From assembly GCF_004197395.1 (NCBI RefSeq), contig NZ_SELS01000022.1:62001-126000 (forward strand): 64,000 bases of DNA, read 5' to 3'. This document shows, one piece after another, positions 37,742 through 49,134 of the stretch. The stretch's first letter is position 1. Each line of letters opens with the position of its first letter. The translations under genes were made by a program, and so were the position numbers. Source of the DNA: Paraburkholderia sp. UYCP14C (GTDB lineage Bacteria > Pseudomonadota > Gammaproteobacteria > Burkholderiales > Burkholderiaceae). The notes below the pieces were generated by a model. That model saw only the letters and a program-made list of their open reading frames with translations. It was not told where the DNA came from and did not search any database.

Positions 37742-39382
37742 ATGACGCACGCTTTCCTGTCTTCCGTCGCACGCCGTCTGGCGCTGCGCTCGCGCCGTAT
37801 GTTCAATCGCGCAGCCTCCATGCCACCTCGCGTCATGCCGCGCGCGGCCGTCTGGCTCTGCGCCGCCGCGCTCGGCGCAGGCACGCTGCTGCCGCTGGCC
37901 GCGCAGGCACGCATCAAGGCCGCGCATCCGAGCGTCAATGTCACGACGGTGCTGCCGCAGCCGGTGATGGTCGGCTTGCAGCGCGCCCACGTGCCGTTGT
38001 CGTCGATCAGCGTGGTGGTCGAAAAGGTCGGCGATCGCACGCCGATCCTCGCGCTGAACGCCGGCAAGCCGATGATGCCCGCCTCGACGATGAAGCTCGT
38101 CACCACCTATTCGGGTCTGTCGATCCTCGGCCCCGGCTACCGCTGGCGCACCAGCGCATACGCGGACGGCCCGCTCGACGCGAACGGCGTGCTGCACGGC
38201 AATCTGTACATCCAGGGCACCGGCGACCCGAAGCTCGTGCCCGAAGAACTGATCGACCTCGTGCAGAAGATTCACAAGGCGGGCATCAACGGCATCGACG
38301 GCGCGCTGGTGCTCGACAAGCGCTACTTCGATCCGTCTACGCGTGACCTGCCCGCGTTCGACGACGACGTGAGCGCGCCGTACAACGTCGGCCCCGATCC
38401 GCTGCTGTACGCGTTCAAATCGCTGTCGTTTACGCTGACGCCAGCGCCGGACGGCACGGTCGCGATCGACGTGCTGCCCGCGCTCGCGCACCTGCGCATC
38501 GACAACCAGCTGCGCGCGACCAACGGCCCGTGCCGCGGCGAAGCGCCGACGCCGACCGTCACGCCGCAGCCCGACGGCACGATCGTCGCATCGTTCACCG
38601 GCGACTATTCGATGCGCTGCGACGAGCACACGGTCAACATCGCCGTGCTCGATCACTCGTCGTTCTTCGCGCGCGGCTTCCTCGCGCTGTGGCAGCAAAC
38701 CCGCGGCACCTTCACCGGCGCGACCCGCGAAGGCGCGGTGCCGGCCGGCGCGAAGCTGGTTGCGACGCACGAGGGGCCGATGCTGTCGGACATCGTTCGC
38801 GACATCAACAAGTACAGCAACAACACGATGGCGCGCAACCTGTTCCTGACGATCGGCGCCGCCGAGGAACGGGCGCCCGCCACACCCGCGAAAGCCGCGC
38901 GCGCGGTCGAAGCGTTCCTGACGCGCGACAGCCTGAACACCGAGTACCTGTCGCTCGAAAACGGCTCGGGCCTGTCGCGCGACGAGCACATCACCGCGCT
39001 CGCGCTCGCCGACGTCCTGCAGCGCGCGAACGCGAGCCCGGTCGCGCAGGTGTTCGTCGACTCGCTGCCGATCGCGGGTGTCGACGGCACGATGCGCAAC
39101 CGCCTAACCAGCCAGGGCGCGGGCGGCAACGCGCACATCAAGACCGGCACGCTGCGCGACGTGCGCGCGATCGCCGGCTATGTGGCGTCGGCAGATGGCA
39201 ACAGCTACATCGTCGTCAGCCTGATCAACGATCCGCATTCGGAAGCGGCGCGCGCCGCGCACGATGCGCTGCTCGAATGGGTGTACGAAGGCCCGTCGCA
39301 AGGCTTCACGAAGGTCTCCGCGCCCATCGAGGAAGCGCGCGAGAAGCCCAGGAAAAACCCGCGCAAGCGCGGCGCCCACTGA
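37742..39382 (+). CDS. dacB: D-alanyl-D-alanine carboxypeptidase/endopeptidase (PBP4)
   Basis: 546-residue periplasmic class C penicillin-binding protein that trims or cuts peptidoglycan cross-links. Active-site motifs are SxxK in PASTMKLV, SxN in NKYSNNTMAR and KTG in HIKTGTLRDV. The start is uncertain: ATG 37742 lacks a good binding site, and ATG 37799 would leave a shorter signal peptide; either places the hydrophobic segment (AAVWLCAAALGAGTLLPLAA) before the mature part. The C terminus is basic (KPRKNPRKRGAH), perhaps for wall or membrane contact. Confidence 0.88.
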   Translation: MTHAFLSSVARRLALRSRRMFNRAASMPPRVMPRAAVWLCAAALGAGTLLPLAAQARIKAAHPSVNVTTVLPQPVMVGLQRAHVPLSSISVVVEKVGDRTPILALNAGKPMMPASTMKLVTTYSGLSILGPGYRWRTSAYADGPLDANGVLHGNLYIQGTGDPKLVPEELIDLVQKIHKAGINGIDGALVLDKRYFDPSTRDLPAFDDDVSAPYNVGPDPLLYAFKSLSFTLTPAPDGTVAIDVLPALAHLRIDNQLRATNGPCRGEAPTPTVTPQPDGTIVASFTGDYSMRCDEHTVNIAVLDHSSFFARGFLALWQQTRGTFTGATREGAVPAGAKLVATHEGPMLSDIVRDINKYSNNTMARNLFLTIGAAEERAPATPAKAARAVEAFLTRDSLNTEYLSLENGSGLSRDEHITALALADVLQRANASPVAQVFVDSLPIAGVDGTMRNRLTSQGAGGNAHIKTGTLRDVRAIAGYVASADGNSYIVVSLINDPHSEAARAAHDALLEWVYEGPSQGFTKVSAPIEEAREKPRKNPRKRGAH

Positions 39383-39572
39383 GTATTCCTTCTAGCGATG
39401 CCGCGCGCGGCAAGCGCCTAACCGTGTACGCTGTCGGGCAGCATGCGGTGCGCGACATCACGCGCTTGCCGCGCAGGGCGCCCGATCGGTCAGACCGCGC
39501 GACCCTCACGAACGATAACGACACCACCCGCCGCGTACCGCGCGGCGGTCAGGGACCAGGAAGGGAGACACG

Positions 39573-40583
39573 ATGCAATTCGATGCCGAATTGCTGCTGC
39601 TCGCGATGGGGCCCGTCTTTCTTGCCTGCATCGGCTGGGAGGCGTGGCACGTGAGCCGCACGCGCCCGGCCGAGCAGCTCTACAGCTGGCGCGACACGCT
39701 GTGCAACGCCGCGCTCGCGCTAATGCAGCAGGCCGCCGACAAGCTCGCGTGGCTCGCGATCATTCCTGTCTACGCGTTTTTCTACGAGCACTACCGCATC
39801 CATACATGGCCGGCGACGTGGCTGTCGTTCGTCGTGCTGTTCGTCGCGCAGGACCTGCTCTACTACGTGTTTCATCGCTGCAGTCATCGCGTGCGCTGGC
39901 TGTGGGCCGCGCACGTCGTGCATCACTCGTCGGAGCGGATGAATTTTTCGACCGCGTTCCGCCAGAGTCTGATGTACCCGATCGCCGGCATGTGGGTGTT
40001 CTGGATTCCGCTCGCGATCCTCGGCTTTGCTCCGAAGCAGATCGTCGCGATCGTGCTGATCAATCTCGGCTTCCAGTTCTTCGTGCATACGCAGGTGATC
40101 GGCAAGCTCGGCTGGCTCGAGTACGTGTTCAATACGCCGTCGATCCATCGCGTGCATCACGCGCGCAACGATCGCTACATCGATCGCAATTACGCAGGTG
40201 TACTGGTGATCTGGGATCGCCTGTTCGGCAGCTATGTCGACGAAGATCCGCAAGAGGCGCCGCAATACGGCATCGTCGAGCCGCTGCATACGTACAACCC
40301 GCTGAAGGCGACGTTTCACGAATGGGCGTCGATGGCCGCGGACTTCGCGAGCGTGCACGGCTGGCGCAACAAATGGCGCGCGCTGTTCGCGCCGCCCGCA
40401 TGGGCCGCTGCTTATCACGCGCAGCGCGCGGCAGAGTTTCGCGGCGATAGCGGCCTCGACGCGGGATCGAACGCGCATCCGCATTCGAGTACCAACGACA
40501 CCGTGAGCAAACCCACCACCGCCGAGTTGCCCGGCTTGAACCCGAACCATACGGTCGCGCTGCGGACGTCCCGCAGACCGTAG
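39573..40583 (+). CDS. Sterol desaturase/fatty acid hydroxylase family membrane protein
   Basis: 336-residue inner membrane di-iron protein with about four to five segments. The His clusters that bind the iron pair are HRCSH near residue 100, HVVHHS near 113 and HRVHH near 195. An extra 50-residue hydrophilic tail follows the catalytic region. ATG 39573 has GGAAGGGAGA upstream. The family hydroxylates or desaturates lipids; the bacterial substrate is unknown, and hopanoid or ornithine-lipid modification are possibilities. It seems to be transcribed alone. Confidence 0.87.
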   Translation: MQFDAELLLLAMGPVFLACIGWEAWHVSRTRPAEQLYSWRDTLCNAALALMQQAADKLAWLAIIPVYAFFYEHYRIHTWPATWLSFVVLFVAQDLLYYVFHRCSHRVRWLWAAHVVHHSSERMNFSTAFRQSLMYPIAGMWVFWIPLAILGFAPKQIVAIVLINLGFQFFVHTQVIGKLGWLEYVFNTPSIHRVHHARNDRYIDRNYAGVLVIWDRLFGSYVDEDPQEAPQYGIVEPLHTYNPLKATFHEWASMAADFASVHGWRNKWRALFAPPAWAAAYHAQRAAEFRGDSGLDAGSNAHPHSSTNDTVSKPTTAELPGLNPNHTVALRTSRRP

Positions 40584-40678
40584 AAGATTCTGTAAGCTGT
40601 CGTCACGCCGCCGACGCGGTGGACGCCGTCTGCAACACATGGCATCAAGGGCCATACAAACGAGGAGATGCAGTCAAC

Positions 40679-41899
40679 ATGAATCAAACCGCTTCGAAAA
40701 AACAGCAATGGTTGCGCGTCACGCAGATCGCCGTGGCGAGCGCAGCGTTCGCCGCGTTGGCGGCGTGCGGCGGTGGCAGCGACAACAATAGTTCGAGCAG
40801 CAGCAACACGCCGCCGGGGGGCGTCACGCTGCAGGTCGTGTCGTTCGGCGACAGCCTGTCGGATGTCGGCACGTACCAGGCGGCGGTTCAGGCAAACGTC
40901 GGCACGGGCGGCGGCCGCTTCACGACCAACCCGGGCGAAATCTGGACGCAGAAGGTCGCCGAGTACTACGGCGGCACGCTCACCCCCGCATTCGTCGGCG
41001 GCTTCGGCAACCCGCTTACCGCAGCGGGCGGTCTCGGTTATGGGCAGGGCGGCGCGCGTGTCGATCTGCAACCGGGCGAAGGCTTCGCGCCGAACAACAT
41101 GGCCGCGACGACGGTGCCGGTCACGACGCAGGTCAGCGAGTATCTCTCCGCACACAACAGCTTCAATTCGAACCAGCTCGTGCTGATCAACGGCGGCGCG
41201 AACGACATCTTCATGGCGGTGCAAGCGGTCTCGGCCGCCGGCACCGCAGCGGCGACGCAGACGCTCCTGAACGGCGGCACCGCGGCCGCCGCGCAGGCGG
41301 CGGCCGCCGCCGCATCGCAGGCGGCCACGCTGACCGAATTGCAGGCAATCCAGACCGCAGCGATCACGTTCGTCGGCACGGTGCAAAAGATCGTCGCCTC
41401 GGGCGCGACGCATGTTGTCGTGTCCAACGTGCCGGACATCGCGCAGACGCCGCAAGGTCTCGCCGCGGGCGCACAAGGCCAGGCACTCATCAACGCACTG
41501 GTTCAGACCTACAACGGCGTGCTGAAGCAAGGGCTCGCGTCGACTTCGCAGGTCATCTACCTGGATGCGTTCGCGTTGCTGGACCAGACCTTGGCCAACT
41601 ACCAGGCGCTCGGCTTCACCGTGTCGAATACGGGCACCGCGTGTAACCTGACGGCAATGGCCGCATCCGCGACCGCATATGCGACGAAGAACCCGAGCGC
41701 GCTCGCACCCGGCCAGACGGCGGCGGACTTCGGCACCGCGCTCGCGTCGTCGCTGTTCTGCTCGCCGCAGACCTACACGGTGGCCGGCGCGGATCAGACC
41801 TACGTCTTCGCCGACCTCGTGCATCCGAGCACGCATACGGGCGCGCTGATCGCGCAGCAGGTCGAGAAGCAGATCGCCGCTAGCGGGCTTGGGAAGTAA
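40679..41899 (+). CDS. SGNH/GDSL-type esterase, probable lipoprotein
   Basis: 406-residue exported hydrolase. ATG 40679 follows GAGGAG and begins a lipoprotein-like signal (FAALAACGGGSDNN). Block I is SFGDSLSDVGTY with the Ser nucleophile, the oxyanion Asn is in NGGANDIFM, and the catalytic Asp-His pair is in DLVHPSTHTG near the C terminus. An Ala-rich low-complexity stretch lies near residues 180-215. Related Burkholderia proteins hydrolyse lipids or short esters. It ends at a strong terminator. Confidence 0.87.
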   Translation: MNQTASKKQQWLRVTQIAVASAAFAALAACGGGSDNNSSSSSNTPPGGVTLQVVSFGDSLSDVGTYQAAVQANVGTGGGRFTTNPGEIWTQKVAEYYGGTLTPAFVGGFGNPLTAAGGLGYGQGGARVDLQPGEGFAPNNMAATTVPVTTQVSEYLSAHNSFNSNQLVLINGGANDIFMAVQAVSAAGTAAATQTLLNGGTAAAAQAAAAAASQAATLTELQAIQTAAITFVGTVQKIVASGATHVVVSNVPDIAQTPQGLAAGAQGQALINALVQTYNGVLKQGLASTSQVIYLDAFALLDQTLANYQALGFTVSNTGTACNLTAMAASATAYATKNPSALAPGQTAADFGTALASSLFCSPQTYTVAGADQTYVFADLVHPSTHTGALIAQQVEKQIAASGLGK

Positions 41900-41926
41900 C
41901 AACGCGTCAAGGGTGCTTGAATGGCA

Positions 41927-41959
41927 AAAGGCCCGGCTCGTTGAACGAGCCGGGCCTTT
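41927..41959. terminator. Bidirectional terminator between GDSL esterase and sua5
   Basis: A 14-bp perfect stem (AAAGGCCCGGCTCG with its complement at 41946-41959) and a five-base loop, with AAA on one side and TTT on the other. It separates convergent genes. Confidence 0.92.
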
Positions 41960-42004
41960 GTCATTTCCGCTGGCCACGCGATGCAGCGCGGCGAGCCGCT
42001 TGCG

Positions 42005-43054
42005 TCAGTGCTGCGCCTCGAATGCCGCCGCCGCGCGTCCGAGCCGATCGTTGACCGCGATCCATTCGATCGTGTCCGGCAGCTTCTCGATCAGAATCCG
42101 CGTGACGTTCGCGCGATCGAGCGCGCGCAGCAAGCCGTAAAGCTCGCGTGCATAGACGTGCGGATCTTCCGGCGCGGCGACGAAATGCACGCCGTCGGCA
42201 TCGGCCCACTGTCCCGCACGCGACGCACGCGCGACCAGCGCGACGCGCTCGCCCGGCTCGCGCACCGCGAGCAGCGGCTCGAGCTCGCCGAACGGCAGCA
42301 GCGCGAGCGGCGTGCGCGGCGCGTAATGTGCCTTCAACGTGCCCGACGCGCGCGGCGCGGTCGCATCCGACCCATCGGGCAAACGCGGCGCCTCGCCGAG
42401 CACGTCGGCGATATCCTGCGGCGTCACGCGACCGGGCCGCAGCAACGCCGGAAAGCCGCGCGACAGATCCAGAATCGTCGATTCGATGCCGACATCCGAT
42501 GCCCCGCCATCGAGCACATGAATCGCGCTGCCGAACTCGTCGCGCACATGCTGCGCGGTGGTCGGACTCACATGCCCGAAACGGTTCGCCGACGGCGCGG
42601 CGACGCCGCCATGCCCGCCGCGCAACGCGCTGAACGCTTCGAGCAACGCCTGCGCAACCGGATGCGAGGGGCAGCGCAGCCCCACCGAATCCTGCCCGCC
42701 GCTGACCGCCGCGGGAATGCGCGCGGCGCGCTTGAGAATCAGCGTGAGCGGCCCCGGCCAGAACGCGTCGATCAGGCGCTGCGCGTCCGCGGGTAAATGC
42801 TCGACCCAGTAGTGCGGATCGCCATGCGGCGCGAGATGCACGATCACCGGATGATTGGCCGGCCGCCCCTTGGCCGCGTAAATGCGCGCGACCGCGTCAG
42901 GGTTCTCGGCATCGCCGCCAAGGCCGTAGACGGTCTCCGTCGGAAACGCGACCAGCCCGCCCGCGTCCAGCAAGGCCGCCGCGTGCTCGATCTGCGCGGC
43001 GCTGACCGGCAACGCATCGGTCGCGTCCTCGGCGGGTTTCTGTTGATCCGGCAT
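42005..43054 (-). CDS. sua5: L-threonylcarbamoyladenylate synthase (Sua5/YwlC long form)
   Basis: 349-residue enzyme that makes threonylcarbamoyl-AMP from Thr, bicarbonate and ATP, the first step of the t6A modification at position 37 of ANN-decoding tRNAs. The YrdC fold is at residues 20-210 (GGLVAFPTETVYGLG, VGLRCPSHPVAQALLEAF, SANRFGHVSPTTAQHV). The smaller Sua5 domain fills the C terminus. It starts ten bases after the purK stop and is the last gene of the purine block. Confidence 0.92.
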   Translation of the reverse strand: MPDQQKPAEDATDALPVSAAQIEHAAALLDAGGLVAFPTETVYGLGGDAENPDAVARIYAAKGRPANHPVIVHLAPHGDPHYWVEHLPADAQRLIDAFWPGPLTLILKRAARIPAAVSGGQDSVGLRCPSHPVAQALLEAFSALRGGHGGVAAPSANRFGHVSPTTAQHVRDEFGSAIHVLDGGASDVGIESTILDLSRGFPALLRPGRVTPQDIADVLGEAPRLPDGSDATAPRASGTLKAHYAPRTPLALLPFGELEPLLAVREPGERVALVARASRAGQWADADGVHFVAAPEDPHVYARELYGLLRALDRANVTRILIEKLPDTIEWIAVNDRLGRAAAAFEAQH

Positions 43055-43064
43055 GGCGCGCGCG

Positions 43065-44886
<1,822 letters not shown>

Positions 44887-44944
44887 CTTTACGGCTTCCT
44901 TGTTTCCCGGGCGATGCGCGCCTGACACGGCGCGCGCGATCAGA

Positions 44945-45835
44945 TCAGTCGAGCTTGTGCCCGGTCAGGCGCTCGAGCGCTTCCTGGTACTTCTCGCCCG
45001 TCTTCACGACCACGTCGTCCGGCAGCTTCGGTGCGGGCGGCTCTTTCTTCCACGGCTGGGTTTCGAGCCAGTCGCGCACGAACTGCTTGTCGAACGACGG
45101 CGGGTTGGTGCCGACCTGGTACTGGTCCGCCGGCCAGAAGCGCGACGAATCCGCCGTGAGCGCCTCGTCCATCAGGTACAGCTTGCCGTGGTTGTCCAGA
45201 CCGAATTCGAACTTCGTGTCCGCGATGATGATGCCGCGCGTCGCCGCGTAATCTGCGGCTTCCTTGTACAGGCGGATCGAGATGTCGCGGATCGTGGCCG
45301 ACAGCTCGGTGCCGATGCGGCGCTCCATCTCGTCGTAGGTGATGTTTTCGTCGTGGTGGCCCATCTCGGCCTTAGCGGCCGGCGTGAAGATCGGCTCGGG
45401 CAGCTTCTGCGCGTTCTGCAGACCCGCCGGCAATTGCACGCCGCAGACCGAACCGGTGGCCTGGTAATCCTTCCAGCCGCTGCCGGCCAGATAGCCGCGC
45501 ACCACCGCTTCGACGAGGATCGGCTCGAGGCGCTTGACGACCACCGCACGCCCCTTCACCTGCTCGACTTCGTCAGCCGCGACCACCGACTCGGGCGCGA
45601 CGCCCGTCAGGTGGTTCGGCACCACGTGCTGCAGCTTCTCGAACCAGAAGTTCGCCATCGCGTTGAGCACGCGGCCCTTGTTCGGAATCGGCTCGCCCAT
45701 GATCACGTCGAACGCCGACAGACGGTCGGTCGTGACGATCAGCAACTGGTCGTTGCCCACCGCATAGTTGTCGCGGACTTTACCGCGGCCGAGCAGCGGC
45801 AGCGAGCGGAGCGTGGATTCGTAGAGGGTAGACAT
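44945..45835 (-). CDS. purC: Phosphoribosylaminoimidazole-succinocarboxamide synthase (SAICAR synthase)
   Basis: 296-residue enzyme that joins CAIR and aspartate using ATP. It begins with the typical [12 protein letters not shown] loop and has [17 protein letters not shown] and [16 protein letters not shown], both family hallmarks. Length matches the proteobacterial long form. It is first of the three consecutive purine genes and is separated from fba by a terminator-like hairpin. Confidence 0.95.
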   Translation of the reverse strand: MSTLYESTLRSLPLLGRGKVRDNYAVGNDQLLIVTTDRLSAFDVIMGEPIPNKGRVLNAMANFWFEKLQHVVPNHLTGVAPESVVAADEVEQVKGRAVVVKRLEPILVEAVVRGYLAGSGWKDYQATGSVCGVQLPAGLQNAQKLPEPIFTPAAKAEMGHHDENITYDEMERRIGTELSATIRDISIRLYKEAADYAATRGIIIADTKFEFGLDNHGKLYLMDEALTADSSRFWPADQYQVGTNPPSFDKQFVRDWLETQPWKKEPPAPKLPDDVVVKTGEKYQEALERLTGHKLD

Positions 45836-45888
45836 CGTCGTGGTTCGCTAAAAATGGGGCAAAAAATGTGACCGGAACAAAAGGGAAA

Positions 45889-45918
45889 CGCCGTTCCCCC
45901 GATGATGCGGGAACGGCG
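45889..45918 (-). terminator. Terminator-like hairpin after fba
   Basis: CGCCGTTCCC (45889-45898) and GGGAACGGCG (45909-45918) with a ten-base loop. On the - strand the stem is followed by TTTCCCTTTTG. It may end or weaken transcription from the glycolytic genes into the purine genes. Confidence 0.65.
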
Positions 45919-45968
45919 ATCGGACGACAACCTGGCCAAACGGCCAGGCGCGGAGCCAAAACTACAGC

Positions 45969-47033
45969 TTAGCGGACGACTTGCGCGAGCTCGCCCGACT
46001 TGTACTTCTCCGCAATTTTATCAAGCGAAACCGGCTTGATCTTGCCAGCCTGGCCTTCGCAGCCGAATTGCGTGTAACGATCGATACAGATCTTCATCGC
46101 CGCTTCGCGCGCCGGCTTCAGGTAATCGCGCGGATCGAACTTGCCCGGGTTGGTCGCCATGTAGCGGCGGATCGCGCCCGTGATCGCCAGACGCAGGTCG
46201 GTGTCGATGTTGACCTTGCGCACGCCGTGACGGATGCCTTCCTGGATTTCCTCGACCGGCACGCCGTAGGTTTCCTTCATGTCGCCGCCGAATTCGCGGA
46301 TTTCCGCGAGCAGCTCCTGCGGCACCGACGACGAACCGTGCATCACCAGGTGCGTGTTCGGAATGCGTTGATGGATTTCCTTGATGCGCTGGATCGACAG
46401 AATGTCGCCCGTGGGCTTCTTGCTGAACTTGTAGGCGCCGTGCGAGGTGCCGATCGCGATGGCCAGCGCGTCGCACTGGGTCAGCTTGACGAAGTCGGCG
46501 GCCTGCTCCGGATCGGTCAGCAGCTGCTCGCGCGTCATCGTGCCTTCGGCGCCGTGGCCGTCTTCCTTGTCGCCCTTCATCGTTTCGAGCGAACCGAGCA
46601 CGCCCAGCTCCGCTTCGACCGTGACGCCGATCGAGTGCGCCGCTTCGACGACCTTGCGCGACACTTCGACGTTGTACTCGTACGATGCGACCGACTTGCC
46701 GTCGGCTTCGAGCGAACCGTCCATCATCACGCTCGTGAAGCCGCTGCGAATCGCCGCCATACACACTGCCGGCGACTGGCCGTGATCCTGGTGCATCACG
46801 ACCGGAATATGCGGATACGACTCGACCGCCGCTTCGATCAGATGACGCAGGAACGCTTCGCCCGCGTACTTACGCGCACCGGCCGACGCCTGCATGATGA
46901 CCGGGGCATTGACCTTGTCGGCCGCGGCCATGATCGCCTGCACCTGCTCCAGGTTGTTCACGTTGAATGCCGGAAGGCCGTAGCCGTTTTCCGCGGCATG
47001 GTCCAGCAGTTGACGCATTGATACGAGAGGCAT
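45969..47033 (-). CDS. fba: Class II fructose-bisphosphate aldolase
   Basis: 354-residue zinc-dependent aldolase of glycolysis and gluconeogenesis. The catalytic Asp and zinc His are in [10 protein letters not shown]. Further zinc ligands are in [11 protein letters not shown] and VMHGSSSVP, and the phosphate loop is near [17 protein letters not shown] 47033 has AAGGAG upstream. It follows pyk on the same strand. The Calvin-cycle type of class II aldolase is very similar. Confidence 0.94.
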   Translation of the reverse strand: MPLVSMRQLLDHAAENGYGLPAFNVNNLEQVQAIMAAADKVNAPVIMQASAGARKYAGEAFLRHLIEAAVESYPHIPVVMHQDHGQSPAVCMAAIRSGFTSVMMDGSLEADGKSVASYEYNVEVSRKVVEAAHSIGVTVEAELGVLGSLETMKGDKEDGHGAEGTMTREQLLTDPEQAADFVKLTQCDALAIAIGTSHGAYKFSKKPTGDILSIQRIKEIHQRIPNTHLVMHGSSSVPQELLAEIREFGGDMKETYGVPVEEIQEGIRHGVRKVNIDTDLRLAITGAIRRYMATNPGKFDPRDYLKPAREAAMKICIDRYTQFGCEGQAGKIKPVSLDKIAEKYKSGELAQVVR

Positions 47034-47219
47034 GCTGAAACTCCTTAGATTGAAACGAATTCTTTTGCCGTCGGCATCTTTTGCGGCGATTCTATCGCGA
47101 AGCAGGCGGCGCTCCCGCCGTGACACGGGCGCTTTGGTGCGCCGACGCACATGGACCGTGCGGGCGCGCCGCCCTGCTTCGCTCAATCGAGCCTGTGCCG
47201 ATCGAGCAGTGCCGCCTGA

Positions 47220-48656
47220 TCAGTACGGTTCACCGACCCGCACGATCTTCAACGTGTTGGTGCCGCCTGCCTGACCCATCGGCTCGCCGACCGTCAGCAC
47301 GACCATGTCGCCGTGCGACGCATAGCCCTTGCCGACCACGGCTTCGAGCGCATGCTGAAGCGCGGTGTCACGGTCGGTGTTGGTGTCCAGATGCAGCGAC
47401 GTCACGTTGCGATACAGCGCCATCGCCCGCTCGCTGCCGACACGCGGCGTCAGCGCGAAGATCGGCACGTGGGTCCAGTGACGCGACATCCACAGCGCGG
47501 TCGAGCCCGATTCGGTCAGCGCGACGATCGCCTTCGCGCCGAGGTGATAAGCGGTGAAGAGCGCCCCCATCGCGATCGACTGGTCGATCCGCGTGAAGGT
47601 GCGGTCGAGGAAGTCCTTGTCGAGCTCCGACTGCTCGGATTTTTCCGCTTCGACGCAGATCGCGGCCATCGTCTCGATGGTTTGCACCGGGTACTTGCCC
47701 GCCGCCGATTCCGCCGACAGCATCACCGCGTCCGTGCCGTCGAGCACCGCGTTCGCAACGTCCGACACTTCCGCGCGGGTCGGCACCGGCGCGTGGATCA
47801 TCGACTCCATCATCTGGGTCGCGGTGATCACGAACTTGTTCGATTCGCGCGCCATGCGGATCATGCGCTTTTGCAGCGCCGGCACCGCGGCGTTGCCCAC
47901 TTCCACGGCCAGGTCGCCACGCGCGACCATGATGCCGTCCGATGCGTCGAGGATGCCCTGCAGCGCCGGAATCGCTTCCGCACGCTCGATCTTCGCGATC
48001 ATCTTCGGCTTGATGCCGTACGGCGCGCCGGCGATGTTCGCGAGCTGGCGGGCCATTTCCATGTCGGTCGCGTTCTTCGGGAACGACACCGCGATGAAAT
48101 CGACGCTGAGCGACATCGCCGTGCGGATGTCCTCCATGTCCTTCGCGGTCAGCGCGGGCGCCGACAGACCGCCGCCCTGGCGGTTGATGCCCTTGTTGTT
48201 CGACAGCTCGCCGCCGATCTTCACGACCGTGTGGATCTCGTGGCCGATCACGCGCTGTACGCTCAGCACGATCAGGCCGTCGTTGAGCAACAGCACGTCG
48301 CCCGGCTTCAGGTCGCGCGGCAGATCCTTGTAGTCGAGGCCGACGCGCTCGTCGTTGCCGAGCTCGCATTCCGCATCGAGGATGAACGGATTGCCGACGA
48401 CGAGCGTCGTGCGGCCGTTCTCGAACTTGCCGACGCGAATCTTCGGGCCTTGCAGATCGGCCATGATGGCGACTTCGCGGCCGGCCTGGCGGGCCGCCTC
48501 GCGTACGAATTCGGCGCGCTGACGATGATCGTCGGCGGTGCCGTGTGAGAAATTGAGCCGCACCACATCCAATCCCGCCTGAATCATTTGCAGCAGGATT
48601 TCCGGCGTGCTGGAAGCCGGACCGATAGTAGCGACAATCTTGGTGGCGCGATGCAT
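47220..48656 (-). CDS. pyk: Pyruvate kinase
   Basis: 478-residue enzyme catalysing phosphoenolpyruvate plus ADP to pyruvate plus ATP. It has the N-terminal MHRATKIVATIGPAS, the substrate loop RLNFSHG, the catalytic Lys region MIAKIERAEAIPALQ and the metal site GIMVARGDLAVE. ATG 48656 has GAGGAGA at ideal spacing and gives exactly the usual length. The frame stays open for another 159 codons upstream to just after the pgk stop; that stretch is listed separately. It is in a run with pgk upstream and fba downstream. Confidence 0.94.
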   Translation of the reverse strand: MHRATKIVATIGPASSTPEILLQMIQAGLDVVRLNFSHGTADDHRQRAEFVREAARQAGREVAIMADLQGPKIRVGKFENGRTTLVVGNPFILDAECELGNDERVGLDYKDLPRDLKPGDVLLLNDGLIVLSVQRVIGHEIHTVVKIGGELSNNKGINRQGGGLSAPALTAKDMEDIRTAMSLSVDFIAVSFPKNATDMEMARQLANIAGAPYGIKPKMIAKIERAEAIPALQGILDASDGIMVARGDLAVEVGNAAVPALQKRMIRMARESNKFVITATQMMESMIHAPVPTRAEVSDVANAVLDGTDAVMLSAESAAGKYPVQTIETMAAICVEAEKSEQSELDKDFLDRTFTRIDQSIAMGALFTAYHLGAKAIVALTESGSTALWMSRHWTHVPIFALTPRVGSERAMALYRNVTSLHLDTNTDRDTALQHALEAVVGKGYASHGDMVVLTVGEPMGQAGGTNTLKIVRVGEPY

Positions 48657-49133
48657 GAGTCTCCTCGTCTGGATAGGATCGCTGGAAAGAGCGCTGCGGG
48701 GCTGCTGCGGAGTCTGCGCATCGAAGGATGCTGGCTGGGGTCGCGCGCCGGTTGTGGCCGGTGTCGCTTTGTGGAGTGATGCGGTATTCGAGACCGGCGC
48801 CGCGTGCGCCGGAGAGTTGCTGTCCTGCTTGCCGGAAGGCTGTTCCGGCTGCGCCGAATCGGCTTCGGCGGATTCGTTATGTGTCGTTGGCGGCTGCTGT
48901 GCGTCACCGCTCGGAGCATGCTCCGCAACCGGCTCCGCGGGCGCTCCGGCGGCTGGCGCCGGGTCGGCTGCCGCGGGCACTACCAGCGCCTCGGCAGCCA
49001 CGTCCTGTTCGGCCGTTGCCGACGCAGCGGCCGCGCCTGTCGCGCGCTCCTCTGCCGGCGTTGCCGCGTTACCGCGCGGCGCTTTCGCGCCACGCGCCTT
49101 GGTCGACTTCGCCGCTAGGGAGCGCGTCGCCAC
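48657..49133 (-). other. In-frame Ala/Pro-rich open stretch between pgk and pyk
   Basis: 159 codons in frame with pyk, from a GTG one base after the pgk stop to the pyk start, with no stop. The predicted residues are basic at first (KSTKARGAKAPRG), then rich in Ala, Pro, Glu, Ser and Gln, like a disordered linker. Either it is an N-terminal extension of pyruvate kinase used from the GTG, or a spacer that stays open because of high GC. The strong binding site at 48656 favours translation of pyk without it. The GTG has no clear binding site of its own. Confidence 0.5.
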
Positions 49134-49134
49134 G

